39,347 nucleotides of DNA, from the NCBI GenBank assembly GCA_023437365.1, contig JAEZGK010000018.1, positions 1 through 39,347 of the forward strand, in the 5' to 3' direction. The notes under the pieces were generated by a model. It was not told where the DNA came from, ran no database searches, and was given only the letters and a program-made list of their open reading frames with translations. This stretch comes from Bacillota bacterium (GTDB taxonomy: Bacteria; Bacillota; Clostridia; Lachnospirales; Lachnospiraceae). The position numbers were made by a program, and so were the translations under genes. Each line of letters starts with the position of its first letter. Position 1 is the first letter of the stretch. Positions 24,163 to 32,097 of the stretch are shown in pieces.

Positions 24163-25308
24163 CTAGAGTACTTTCTTCAGATATGGAGTTTTCCTGAAGA
24201 TATAATTGGACAGCAGAAAACTAAGCGGTATTCCAAGGATTGCAGCCACCAGGAATTTAACCAGCGGATACATCTCAATTGGAAGTAGAATAACTGAAAC
24301 CAGGATAATTACCGGAGCATGGAACATATATACTCCAAAGGAATTATCGGATAACGCTTTCAACAGCTTCGTCTGATGATTGTACTTCTCACGAAATACT
24401 CCAATCAGACCGATTGACATCGCAACCGCGGTAAAGGATTCCCAAAGAGCATATCCTGCACTTTGCCAATGCAATCCACCCTTGTAAAGATCAAACCCTC
24501 CATTCAGTGCACCTCCGGACAGCATCAGAATAACCCAGAGGAGAATTCCCGGAAGCGATGCTGTAAGTAACCAGCGGCGTCCTGCTTGATACGATATCTT
24601 AGAGAACCAGTCATATCTTCCTGCCCTGATGCCGACAATAAAAAGAATGACATATTGCGAACAGAAGCTTATCTGTATATTCAAAATACTTGTATCAATC
24701 GGCTGGACCAGTCGTATCAGATATGCCACTACTGCGATAATGAATCCCAATAAAATCATCTTACCAATGCCGGGTAGCTCTTGTACAGCCTTCGGTTTTC
24801 TATCCTTCATCAGAAGTCTGATCAGTGCATAGATGACATTGAATATAAGTAATACAAATGCAAACCATAACGGTCCGCTTTCACTCAGAAAATCAAAACT
24901 CATTACATAATCCGAGTAATACTGTAGAAAATTCGGTCTGTCCCAGGTAAATCCCAGTAACACATAACTATTAAACGGATGGATGACCAGCATATAGATC
25001 AGGGTCGGAATTCCAAGCCGTACAAAACGATCGGATATAAATTTACCTGCACCTTTTTTCTCATAGGACTTGACAACAAAGTACCCTGAAATCAGGAATA
25101 AAAAGCCCATAAAATAGGCCTGAGTAAAGGATTGGAACAACCCAAAAACTATATAGCTCACCGTATCGAGCTCCTTCACATCGTTGATGTACCAGCTTCC
25201 TATCCCACTGTAGGTCACACTTAAATGTATCATCACCACCAAAATAATCATCACAAGCCTCAGATTATCGATATAGTGATACCTGGACTTCTTGCTTTCT
25301 GCTCCCAT
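24163..25308 (-). CDS. Membrane acyltransferase (acyltransferase-3 family)
   Basis: The 381-aa protein has about ten membrane helices and the family opening RYHYIDNLRLVMIILVVMIH, with the catalytic-region His at residue 27. FLFLISGYFVVKSYEKKG and the RFVRLGIPTL stretch are also typical. These enzymes move acyl groups (acetyl, succinyl) across the membrane to sugars or wall polymers. Its ATG directly follows the stop of the 341-aa gene without a spacer, with GGAGG inside that gene, so the two are translationally linked. The acceptor is unknown. Confidence 0.88.
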   Translation of the reverse strand: MGAESKKSRYHYIDNLRLVMIILVVMIHLSVTYSGIGSWYINDVKELDTVSYIVFGLFQSFTQAYFMGFLFLISGYFVVKSYEKKGAGKFISDRFVRLGIPTLIYMLVIHPFNSYVLLGFTWDRPNFLQYYSDYVMSFDFLSESGPLWFAFVLLIFNVIYALIRLLMKDRKPKAVQELPGIGKMILLGFIIAVVAYLIRLVQPIDTSILNIQISFCSQYVILFIVGIRAGRYDWFSKISYQAGRRWLLTASLPGILLWVILMLSGGALNGGFDLYKGGLHWQSAGYALWESFTAVAMSIGLIGVFREKYNHQTKLLKALSDNSFGVYMFHAPVIILVSVILLPIEMYPLVKFLVAAILGIPLSFLLSNYIFRKTPYLKKVL

Positions 25309-26334
25309 TTAACTTTCCTCCCTAATTATCATTGGTAATTCCAGCGCAATTTCCTCTCCCCGCTTGATTAGGGCACTAATTCTCCATTCCACCTGTTGCA
25401 CCGGTTCAAAATGTAAGGATGAGATCGCATATTGCTCTCTGAGCTGACTCTCCTGCTCTTGTTCAAGTGTAAATGCTGCCGATACTCCTCCGATGATGCC
25501 AACAGAAGCAGCGCAATCATAGCTAACCGCTTCGCCTTCTTGCACCGGTATAGGTCGCGGTCGATCACTCTGTACACAATCATTTATGGTAAACTCTGAA
25601 TATGCTGATTCTTGATCGAAGTGATAGCCTAGCCTCACGAAATGTTTTGGAAATTCATACGAACCCAGCCTCTGAAAAGTCTTCTCAGGAAGCTCCTCGG
25701 ATTGCATCCCGCTTATATATAATGTGTATTGATTATTACTGACCGGATGGGTTACCAGTATCTGCCTGCTGCTATCCTCCATACTGACTGTGAAATGCTG
25801 TCCACAGGGATAGGGCAATGTATATGGTTTAATATTTAATGTTAAGCTTACCTTTTCCGGTCTTCTCTTATAGGGCCACGGAATAGCAGCACGGGTAAAT
25901 TGCCACCCCTGCTCTTGATCACATTGATATTCCTCCACTAATTCATTGACCTCTTTCGCTTCCTGCGCCTCTTTCTGGAGCAAAGGATTCCAGCATACAG
26001 AACACATACTGATGCCTTCTGCTATCCGCCCATTCATCGATGCTTTGAAGTGAATCAAATCTCCCATCGGATTCTCAAATTCCAGTAGCTCGTGTTCTTC
26101 CTGGGATATTTGCTTTTGCTTTGCTTTCTCCTCCCATCGGTCCATTAAGGATTGAATTCTTTGTTTCGGTATCTGCTTACAGAAATCCAGTACCAATCCT
26201 TTGCTGCATAGATAGGCAGCAGGAATCAACCAGGGATACCCATCCCACTCAAAGCTTTGATGAAGCTCGACCTTCCTTCCGGCTCTCCCCTTATGCCGGT
26301 GATTCCAAAAATTATTTCCAAAATACACTTCCAT
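25309..26334 (-). CDS. Uncharacterised 341-aa cytosolic protein
   Basis: I do not recognise this family. The protein has no signal or membrane segment. It begins MEVYFGNNFWNHRHKGRAGR, has a charged, Glu/Gln-rich middle with a coiled look (about 65-150), and a C-terminal half of apparent beta strands with several prolines and aromatic residues. Its WEEKAKQKQISQEEHELLEFE segment is probably helical. AGGAG is seven to eight bases before the ATG. It is first in a minus-strand unit with an acyltransferase-3 and a GNAT gene, and divergent from the AraC-type gene across a gap with two 25-base direct repeats. A link to that regulator is likely; function is unknown. Confidence 0.75.
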   Translation of the reverse strand: MEVYFGNNFWNHRHKGRAGRKVELHQSFEWDGYPWLIPAAYLCSKGLVLDFCKQIPKQRIQSLMDRWEEKAKQKQISQEEHELLEFENPMGDLIHFKASMNGRIAEGISMCSVCWNPLLQKEAQEAKEVNELVEEYQCDQEQGWQFTRAAIPWPYKRRPEKVSLTLNIKPYTLPYPCGQHFTVSMEDSSRQILVTHPVSNNQYTLYISGMQSEELPEKTFQRLGSYEFPKHFVRLGYHFDQESAYSEFTINDCVQSDRPRPIPVQEGEAVSYDCAASVGIIGGVSAAFTLEQEQESQLREQYAISSLHFEPVQQVEWRISALIKRGEEIALELPMIIREES

Positions 26335-26629
26335 CTGCGGTCTCCTGTTATTATTCTATAGACAACTCCAATTATATCCAAAGAGCATCGATAACACAAT
26401 TAATTTTCACAGTTTTATGTAATTATGGTTTTCACAACTTTATGTAATTATGGTTAAATTCCATCTATAGTTTTTATAGAACTCCTAGGGGATTTGATAT
26501 AAAAATCAAGACTTTATTATAATAATTTCGTTTCTTAAAATATGAAACCTGAAATGAGCAAAAATTATCAAGACATCTTGAGAATTATGGATTATAATGG
26601 ATTGCATCAACATAAAATGAGGTGTGCGC
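26335..26629. promoter_or_regulatory. Divergent promoter region with two 25-bp direct repeats
   Basis: Two adjacent copies of TTTTCACAGTTTTATGTAAT plus TATGG (26404-26428) and a 23-of-25 copy (26429-26453) lie between the divergent unknown gene and the AraC-type gene. Tandem direct repeats are the usual form of AraC-family binding sites (inference). Nothing else is recognised in the 295-bp gap. Confidence 0.6.
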
Positions 26630-27022
26630 TTGGATCACAGGATTAAAATGAAGGCTTCATTGGAATATATCAATCAGAATTTGACCGGGGATGTCTCCCT
26701 CGAAACCCTTGCCAAGAAAGCTTATCTATCAAAGTATCATTATCACAGACTGTTCCACCAGTCCTTCGGAGAAGGTGTGAGTAAGTATGTCAATAAGAAG
26801 AGGATGGAAAGCGCTGCCAAGGAACTGACAGAAACCGAACTATCAATTATTGATATCGCACTTAAATACCAATACAGCTCACAGGAGGCATTTTCCAGGG
26901 CTTTCAAGCGTATCTATCAAATCACACCGGGAAACTATCGAAGAACATATCGTTATCAGCAGCAGAACAATATCCTCTGCCTTCGTACAGATCTTAGTAG
27001 TACAAAGACAATGGCAGCATAA
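26630..27022 (+). CDS. Minimal AraC-family DNA-binding protein
   Basis: The 130-aa protein is little more than an AraC-type double helix-turn-helix. HTH1 covers about residues 20-45 (SLETLAKKAYLSKYHYHRLF), HTH2 about 68-95 (SIIDIALKYQYSSQEAFSRA), followed by FKRIYQITPGNYRR. There is no N-terminal ligand domain, and about 30 residues follow. No ATG has a ribosome site. TTG at 26630 has GAGG about six bases upstream, GTG at 26624 is too close, and ATG at 26648 is possible. It is divergent from the unknown 341-aa gene. The last base of its stop touches repeat array B. Confidence 0.8.
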   Translation: MDHRIKMKASLEYINQNLTGDVSLETLAKKAYLSKYHYHRLFHQSFGEGVSKYVNKKRMESAAKELTETELSIIDIALKYQYSSQEAFSRAFKRIYQITPGNYRRTYRYQQQNNILCLRTDLSSTKTMAA

Positions 27023-27024
27023 TA

Positions 27025-27250
27025 TTGAGATGCCGTATTGCGGCATCCTGTCTTGAAGTGTGAAGATAAAGCATCTTCACACTATGGAAGATGATTTGAG
27101 ATGCCGCTTTACGGCATCATGTCTTGAAGTGTGAAGATAAAGCATCTTCACACTATGGAAGATGATTTGAGATGTCGCTTTGCGGCATCCTGTCCTGAGG
27201 AGTGAAAGAAAATCACCTTTAAGTGTTATTTGTGCCGTCACTTGGCGGCA
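27025..27250. repeat. Array B of the two-hairpin intergenic repeat (three units, period 71)
   Basis: Units start at 27025, 27096 and 27167. Each has H1 GATGCCG-5nt-CGGCATC (27029-27047, 27100-27118, and a variant at 27171-27189) and H2 AGTGTGAAGA-TAAAGCA-TCTTCACACT (27057-27083, 27128-27154; decayed in the third unit). A further worn H1 (TGCCG...CGGCA, 27233-27250) lies just before the clpP ribosome site. The second unit is nearly identical to the first. It shares H1 and H2 with array A, 4.7 kb away, but lacks the extra long hairpin. Confidence 0.92.
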
Positions 27251-27264
27251 GAATGGAGAAAATT

Positions 27265-27858
27265 ATGAGCTCTCTAGTACCTTACGTCATAGAGCAGACC
27301 AGCCGCGGCGAGCGCTCTTATGATATATTTTCAAGACTTTTAAATGAAAGAATTATAATGTTGAATGATGCAGTAACCAATGAATCCGCAAGTCTGATTG
27401 TTGCTCAGCTGCTCTTTCTGGAGGCAGAGGACCCCGGTAAGGATATCAATTTCTACATCAACAGCCCCGGCGGGTCCGTTACTGATGCCTTTGCAATTCT
27501 TGATACAATGAACTTTATTAAGTGCGATGTGTCTACGATCTGTCTCGGAATGGCAGCCAGTGCTGCTTCTCTTCTGTTGGTCTCGGGAACTATAGGAAAG
27601 CGCTTTGCCTTACAGAACAGTGAGATTCTGATCCATCAACCCTCTATCTCCGGTGGATTGCAGGGTCAGGCTACGGATATCAAGATCTACAGCGATTGGA
27701 TGCAGCGTTCTAAGACACGGTTGAATGAAATCTACAGCAACAGAACCGGTCAGCCGGTTGATATCATTGCAAGGGATATGGAGCGGGATTATCATATGAC
27801 CGCAGCGGAAGCTAAGGCCTATGGCATTATTGACGGAATTCTGCAAAACCGCCCCTGA
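27265..27858 (+). CDS. clpP: ATP-dependent Clp protease proteolytic subunit
   Basis: The 197-aa protein is a full-length ClpP serine protease. It begins MSSLVPYVIEQTSRGERSYD, with nucleophile S99 in GMAASAASLLL, H124 in ILIHQPSISGG and an acidic residue in MERDYHM (about D175). INFYINSPGGSV is also present. The ATG at 27265 is chosen because GGAGA lies six bases upstream and it gives the normal N-terminus. It forms 14-subunit barrels fed by a Clp ATPase. No clpX, clpA/C or trigger-factor gene is nearby, so this is probably a second, accessory ClpP. Repeat array B occupies its 5' region and a perfect terminator follows. Confidence 0.95.
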   Translation: MSSLVPYVIEQTSRGERSYDIFSRLLNERIIMLNDAVTNESASLIVAQLLFLEAEDPGKDINFYINSPGGSVTDAFAILDTMNFIKCDVSTICLGMAASAASLLLVSGTIGKRFALQNSEILIHQPSISGGLQGQATDIKIYSDWMQRSKTRLNEIYSNRTGQPVDIIARDMERDYHMTAAEAKAYGIIDGILQNRP

Positions 27859-27911
27859 GTATCCGGTTTCCATATGAAATGAACCATGTCCGATAAATTA
27901 TATGATTTACC

Positions 27912-27938
27912 AAAGGAACCGCCTGTCGGTTCCTTTTT
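27912..27938 (+). terminator. Rho-independent terminator after clpP
   Basis: AAAGGAACCG (27912-27921) pairs perfectly with CGGTTCCTTT (27927-27936) over loop CCTGT and continues into T residues. Confidence 0.95.
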
Positions 27939-28249
27939 CATTTCAGAAAGCACACAAGGTTAAATCTAAATGGTCTGCAAGAGTATTATATAATAATATT
28001 TATCGATGGGCTTTTATGGTAGAATTTCCAGATATGTTATGTTAAGATAAAAAAATCAGCAGCATATATGTTTCATCAGTTATGTTTCATCAATATATAT
28101 GTTTCAACAGCATATATGTTACACTCAGCATATATGTTCAGCAGCATATATGTTACACTCAGGCATGGGTATAAAATTTGTGCTCTGATAAGCGTTCGAA
28201 ATAGAGACCTGTTTGAATAGGTACAATACATACAGTAATGGGGGAGAAT
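27939..28249. repeat. Leader region with AGCATATATGTT short repeats
   Basis: Four exact copies of AGCATATATGTT lie at 28061-28072, 28109-28120, 28127-28138 and 28143-28154, with two decayed copies near 28080 and 28093. The unit contains the palindrome CATATATG. They lie 100-190 bases before the next gene. The rest of this gap shows nothing I recognise; no strong promoter is obvious. Confidence 0.8.
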
Positions 28250-30085
28250 ATGAAAAAAACAATATTTGTACTAATGTTTATGATAATCGGCTTACTAATT
28301 CCATCGAACACGGTTGGTGCTGCAGAGAGTACGCCAAACCTTCCGTCCGGACTTTCCGTCAGCGAGCTTGAAGCCAAAATTGATGCCTATGTAAAAGAAC
28401 ATGAAGCAACCACTGCTGCCATGTCGCTAACAGTATACTCCGGCAAGGACATTCTTCTGGAAAAGGCTTATGGGTACATGGATCTTGAGAATAAGCTCCC
28501 CAATACCAATGAATCGGTTTTTGAATGGGGTTCCTGTACGAAGCTGCTTACCTGGGTCAGCGTCATGCAGTTGGTAGAACAGGGAAAGCTGGATTTAGAT
28601 GTTGATATTAGAACTTATCTGCCGGAGGGCTTTTTCCGAAAGCTGAAGTATGAGGAACCGATTACCCTTCTGAATTTGATGAATCATAACGCCGGCTGGC
28701 AGGAAACCATCACGGATCTATTCATTGAAGATATGAAAAATGTAAAGGAATTAGGGGCTGAGCTTCAATATCTGGAACCGGAGCAGGTTGCCGCTCCCGG
28801 TGAACGCATGGCTTATTCCAACTGGGGCACTGCTCTTGCTGGCTATATCGTTGAGCTTACAAGCGGTGAGTCCTTTGATACATATGTAAAGAAGTACATC
28901 TTTACACCCCTTGGCATGGAGCATACTGCAATCAGTCCCGATCTTTCCGATAACCCCTGGGTTGCTACGCAGCGAAGCAGGGAAAAATGCTATTCCAACA
29001 CGATGCAGCCTCTCGGAACCGCATTGAATTATATCGCCCTTTATCCCGCCGGTATGGCTACCGGAACCATCGGTGATTTTGTCAGGTTTGCTCAGAGCCT
29101 GCAGCTTACTGACAGTGGAAGCACACCTTTATTCCAAAATCCCAAAACCTTGGAAATGATGCAGTCCCCGTCTGCATATTATGGGGACGGAACCGCTCCC
29201 CGTAATTGCCACGGTTTCTGGACCGACAACTACAGCGTACCTGTATTGTGGCATAATGGAGGGACAGCCGGATCTACTTCCTGGTTCGCTTTTGACTCGG
29301 TATCAGGGATCGGTGTGGTCATCCTCACCAATCAGAGCGCCGAATATATCTATACCTGTGGTATCCTGCCTATGGTGTTTGGTGCTTTTGAATATACTGC
29401 GACCAACGACACCATGGATATCTCAGGACTATATGTTTCTTCCAGAACCGTCTTTACCGGATATGGCAAGCTTTTCAGACTGTTCTGCATGACCAGTATC
29501 AGTCCGGGCGAGCAAGGCTTTTTATCCCCCGGGAGGACCTATCTCGGTACAGGTAAAAATACCTTTGTGATGGATATGGGCGGAGCGAAACAATTTCCCT
29601 TATATGCAACCGTGAATGCTGCCGGTAACAAGATACTGCAGATCCCCTCTGAAGACTTACTGGAAATGAAGCCTACCACCCTTCTGGCAGAGCTTGCACT
29701 TCTGCTGCTATATATTGTTGCTTTTTTATACTGTCTAGTCGCTTTCCTCCTCCGTCTGATCAGGATTGCAAGACATCGAAAGAAGCTGGTTCATCCCGTC
29801 GCACTTTCTGTGTTGAATGTCTCCGTGCTCCTGTCCGTACTCTTGTCCGGATTCATGTCGGTGCAATTATTTTCAGCCGGAGCACTGTATCAATCTGTCC
29901 AATGGCTTCTCATTCTGAATGGAATCTGTGCTCTGATACCGGTTGCGTATGCAATTTATCTAACGATCAGCTTTCGTAAGCTTGATTGTCCCGGTAAGAC
30001 AAAAGCGGCCTTGATCGTGAACACCTGTATGTGTCTGATCATGACCGCTAATATCGTATATTGGAACACCTATAAATTCTGGTAA
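28250..30085 (+). CDS. Secreted serine hydrolase with C-terminal four-helix membrane domain
   Basis: The 611-aa protein has a signal peptide (about 1-25, ending VGAAES) and a beta-lactamase-fold domain: S95-C-T-K98 in WGSCTKLL, Y189-S-N191 and H335-N-G337 (WHNGGTAGS). After a short beta linker (about 385-470) come four membrane helices (about 478-503, 516-541, 549-573 and 585-605). The catalytic domain is therefore held on the outer face of the membrane. The ATG at 28250 has GGGGGAG in front; the upstream in-frame ATG at 28238 overlaps this site. Such proteins are peptidases or esterases; the substrate is not predictable. It is a single gene, convergent with the TraX-like gene. Confidence 0.9.
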   Translation: MKKTIFVLMFMIIGLLIPSNTVGAAESTPNLPSGLSVSELEAKIDAYVKEHEATTAAMSLTVYSGKDILLEKAYGYMDLENKLPNTNESVFEWGSCTKLLTWVSVMQLVEQGKLDLDVDIRTYLPEGFFRKLKYEEPITLLNLMNHNAGWQETITDLFIEDMKNVKELGAELQYLEPEQVAAPGERMAYSNWGTALAGYIVELTSGESFDTYVKKYIFTPLGMEHTAISPDLSDNPWVATQRSREKCYSNTMQPLGTALNYIALYPAGMATGTIGDFVRFAQSLQLTDSGSTPLFQNPKTLEMMQSPSAYYGDGTAPRNCHGFWTDNYSVPVLWHNGGTAGSTSWFAFDSVSGIGVVILTNQSAEYIYTCGILPMVFGAFEYTATNDTMDISGLYVSSRTVFTGYGKLFRLFCMTSISPGEQGFLSPGRTYLGTGKNTFVMDMGGAKQFPLYATVNAAGNKILQIPSEDLLEMKPTTLLAELALLLLYIVAFLYCLVAFLLRLIRIARHRKKLVHPVALSVLNVSVLLSVLLSGFMSVQLFSAGALYQSVQWLLILNGICALIPVAYAIYLTISFRKLDCPGKTKAALIVNTCMCLIMTANIVYWNTYKFW

Positions 30086-30091
30086 AGACCT

Positions 30092-31126
30092 TTATGCTAT
30101 TCCCATAAAATAACAGATCAGATACAGAAGCAGAAGATGCGCCGGATAGAATATGTAGAACACATACCGAAGCTTTAGTCCACGCTGACCGTTATACAGG
30201 GCTGCCGGGATCAAAGCTAAGAATGCGGTTATCTCACTCATAGACATGATTGTCAACGTAATACATGCACCCAATACGGCTTTGACATGATTCCTTCGCA
30301 AGCCGTATACCACAGCTATTGTGAGGATACCGAAGGCAGAATAATCTGTCTTTAACAGTGTTGCAAGCGCCATACCTGCGACAAGAATAAGCAGGTCCGC
30401 AAATCTTACATTCGCTTTCTTTGGTGATTTTCTTCTGGTTAACAGGTAGATCAGAATTGCAGCCAGACCCAGAACACCTATGATAATGATATAGGCTGTT
30501 TGATTTAGGTTAATTACGTTTCCTGTGCCGCTAGCCGCAACTATTACATTCAGATTAGTGACCGTTCTTTTTATAGCAATAAACGCTGCTGCGGTAACAG
30601 CGATTATTCCTCCGATTGATAGCCAAGTCAGCCATTTCTCCTCCTCCAGCTTCTCTTTTATATACCAGAAGCCTATCATTACCAGCATGCCGATTGTCAA
30701 GGTGAAGAATACATTCTGGTAGCTCATGTCGAATAGCTTCCCTTTAAATGCAAGATCAAAGGGTATCTCAGATATTAGTGAGAAGATTGCAAGTCTAAGG
30801 GTATACTTCCACTTATTCCGGGTGTTAATAAAGCCTTCCACCAATAGAAAACAGAAAATGGGGAATGCAATCCTGCCAATGTAACGCATCGCAACATCTG
30901 TATAATAGATTGCTCCGTTCTGTCTCAGGAATTCCTGTACCGCTGTCAAGTTGGTACCGTCCAAAGTATTGATACTCCTGGAAATTAGCGTTCGATCAAG
31001 AATTGTCGCTGCAGTATGGTCGATGAGCATAATAAAGATTGCAATTATTTTTAGAGTACTGCCGTAAAATCTCTTCTTTTCGATTTTCTGCCCCTCTTCC
31101 ATTGTCCTCTGTTCGTTGTCTTTCAT
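30092..31126 (-). CDS. TraX-family membrane protein
   Basis: The 344-aa protein has about eight or nine membrane helices and the TraX signature LKIIAIFIMLIDHTAA near the N-terminus. RYIGRIAFPIFCFLLVEGF and LISEIPFDLAF then follow (about 80-125). F-plasmid TraX N-acetylates pilin, and chromosomal homologues in Firmicutes are thought to modify surface molecules. No conjugation genes are near, so this is the chromosomal type. GGGAGG lies six bases before the ATG. It is convergent with the serine hydrolase (6-base gap) and divergent from the MBL gene, with a small dyad (31204-31225) between them. Confidence 0.85.
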   Translation of the reverse strand: MKDNEQRTMEEGQKIEKKRFYGSTLKIIAIFIMLIDHTAATILDRTLISRSINTLDGTNLTAVQEFLRQNGAIYYTDVAMRYIGRIAFPIFCFLLVEGFINTRNKWKYTLRLAIFSLISEIPFDLAFKGKLFDMSYQNVFFTLTIGMLVMIGFWYIKEKLEEEKWLTWLSIGGIIAVTAAAFIAIKRTVTNLNVIVAASGTGNVINLNQTAYIIIIGVLGLAAILIYLLTRRKSPKKANVRFADLLILVAGMALATLLKTDYSAFGILTIAVVYGLRRNHVKAVLGACITLTIMSMSEITAFLALIPAALYNGQRGLKLRYVFYIFYPAHLLLLYLICYFMGIA

Positions 31127-31203
31127 AGTTTACCTCCCTATTATCGTTTCCATTTGATCATAATCCAACTGTTACCAAATAGCAATATCCAAAAACCGTT
31201 CCA

Positions 31204-31225
31204 TATGATAGAATTAATTATCATA
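31204..31225. promoter_or_regulatory. Perfect dyad between the TraX-like and MBL genes
   Basis: TATGATA (31204-31210) and TATCATA (31219-31225) are exact inverted repeats separated by eight bases, 20 bases before the MBL start codon. The position suits an operator. Confidence 0.45.
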
Positions 31226-31244
31226 GTACTATGGAGGAAATCGT

Positions 31245-31976
31245 ATGTCACAAATACTTAAGCAATTATCGGAAAAAATATATTATCTTCCCTGCTCATC
31301 AGCTACAGACCGCCCGAATCTGGGCTATATCAGAGGAGAACGTTACTCTCTTATGGTGGATGCCGGTAATTCAGCAAGCCATGCCGCTCTATTCCAGCAG
31401 GGCTTGGAGGAACTTGGTCTGCCGACTCCTGAATATGTAGCTATTACCCATTGGCATTGGGATCATACCTTCGCGATGCACGCCGTACCCGGGATTACCA
31501 TCGCCAGTAGACTCACGAATGAACAATTGTCAAAGGTTATGTCATGGGAATGGTCTGAGGAGGCTATGCGTTCCAGACTTTCCTCCGGAGAGGAGATTGA
31601 ATTTTGCGATACTCATATACGACAGGAATATCCCGACCGAGATAAGATTGTCGTAAAGATGGCTGATATCGTATTTGATCAGCGGCTCACTCTGGATCTT
31701 GGCGGTATTACCGCTCAGCTCATACATATTGGTGGACCTCACTCCGAGGATTGTGTTGCAGTCTACATTCCTGAGGAAAAAGCTCTTTTTCTCGGTGATG
31801 CAGACGGAGGGGATTATTATCATATGAAGGGACAATATGATAAGACTAGATTGAATTCTTTTATTCAATTTCTACGCGGCCTTGATTTCATAATTAGTAT
31901 TGACGGACATGACGTCCCCGCCACAAGGGAGGAGCTGCTTGCTTATATGGAGGAAGAGTTTGCCAACCTGACCTGA
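31245..31976 (+). CDS. MBL-fold metallo-hydrolase
   Basis: The 243-aa protein has the metallo-beta-lactamase fold with HWHWDH (H69-W-H71-W-D73-H74) for two metal ions, a further His in IHIGGPHSEDC, Asp in LFLGDADGG and a last His in ISIDGHDVP. The N-terminal LPCSSATDRPNLGYI and VDAGNSASH are also typical. It is cytosolic and could be a thioesterase or phosphodiesterase-like hydrolase; the family is very broad. GGAGG precedes the ATG. A perfect 6-bp hairpin (31984-31998) follows the stop. Confidence 0.9.
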   Translation: MSQILKQLSEKIYYLPCSSATDRPNLGYIRGERYSLMVDAGNSASHAALFQQGLEELGLPTPEYVAITHWHWDHTFAMHAVPGITIASRLTNEQLSKVMSWEWSEEAMRSRLSSGEEIEFCDTHIRQEYPDRDKIVVKMADIVFDQRLTLDLGGITAQLIHIGGPHSEDCVAVYIPEEKALFLGDADGGDYYHMKGQYDKTRLNSFIQFLRGLDFIISIDGHDVPATREELLAYMEEEFANLT

Positions 31977-32018
31977 TCAATCGGCATAGGTTCTATGCAA
32001 ATAATTCCTCATTTGAGA

Positions 32019-32047
32019 TTGAAACTTACCGAATTTTGGTGTAATAT
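32019..32047 (+). promoter_or_regulatory. Promoter of the tandem EAL genes
   Basis: TTGAAA (32019-32024), 17 bases, then TAATAT (32042-32047) lies 50 bases before the ATG at 32098. Confidence 0.5.
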
Positions 32048-32097
32048 TGATTATTATAGGTGGGAGTGGGACTGCTGTAATCCAATCAGGAGGAACC

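Noticed and set aside
22224..27250. Hairpin repeats as a CRISPR array
   Set aside because: Units are hairpin modules of 71 or 116 bases without constant short repeats separated by unique spacers, and no cas genes are present.
30092..31126. Part of a conjugative element (TraX)
   Set aside because: No relaxase, coupling protein or type IV secretion gene occurs in 39 kb; chromosomal TraX homologues are common in Firmicutes.
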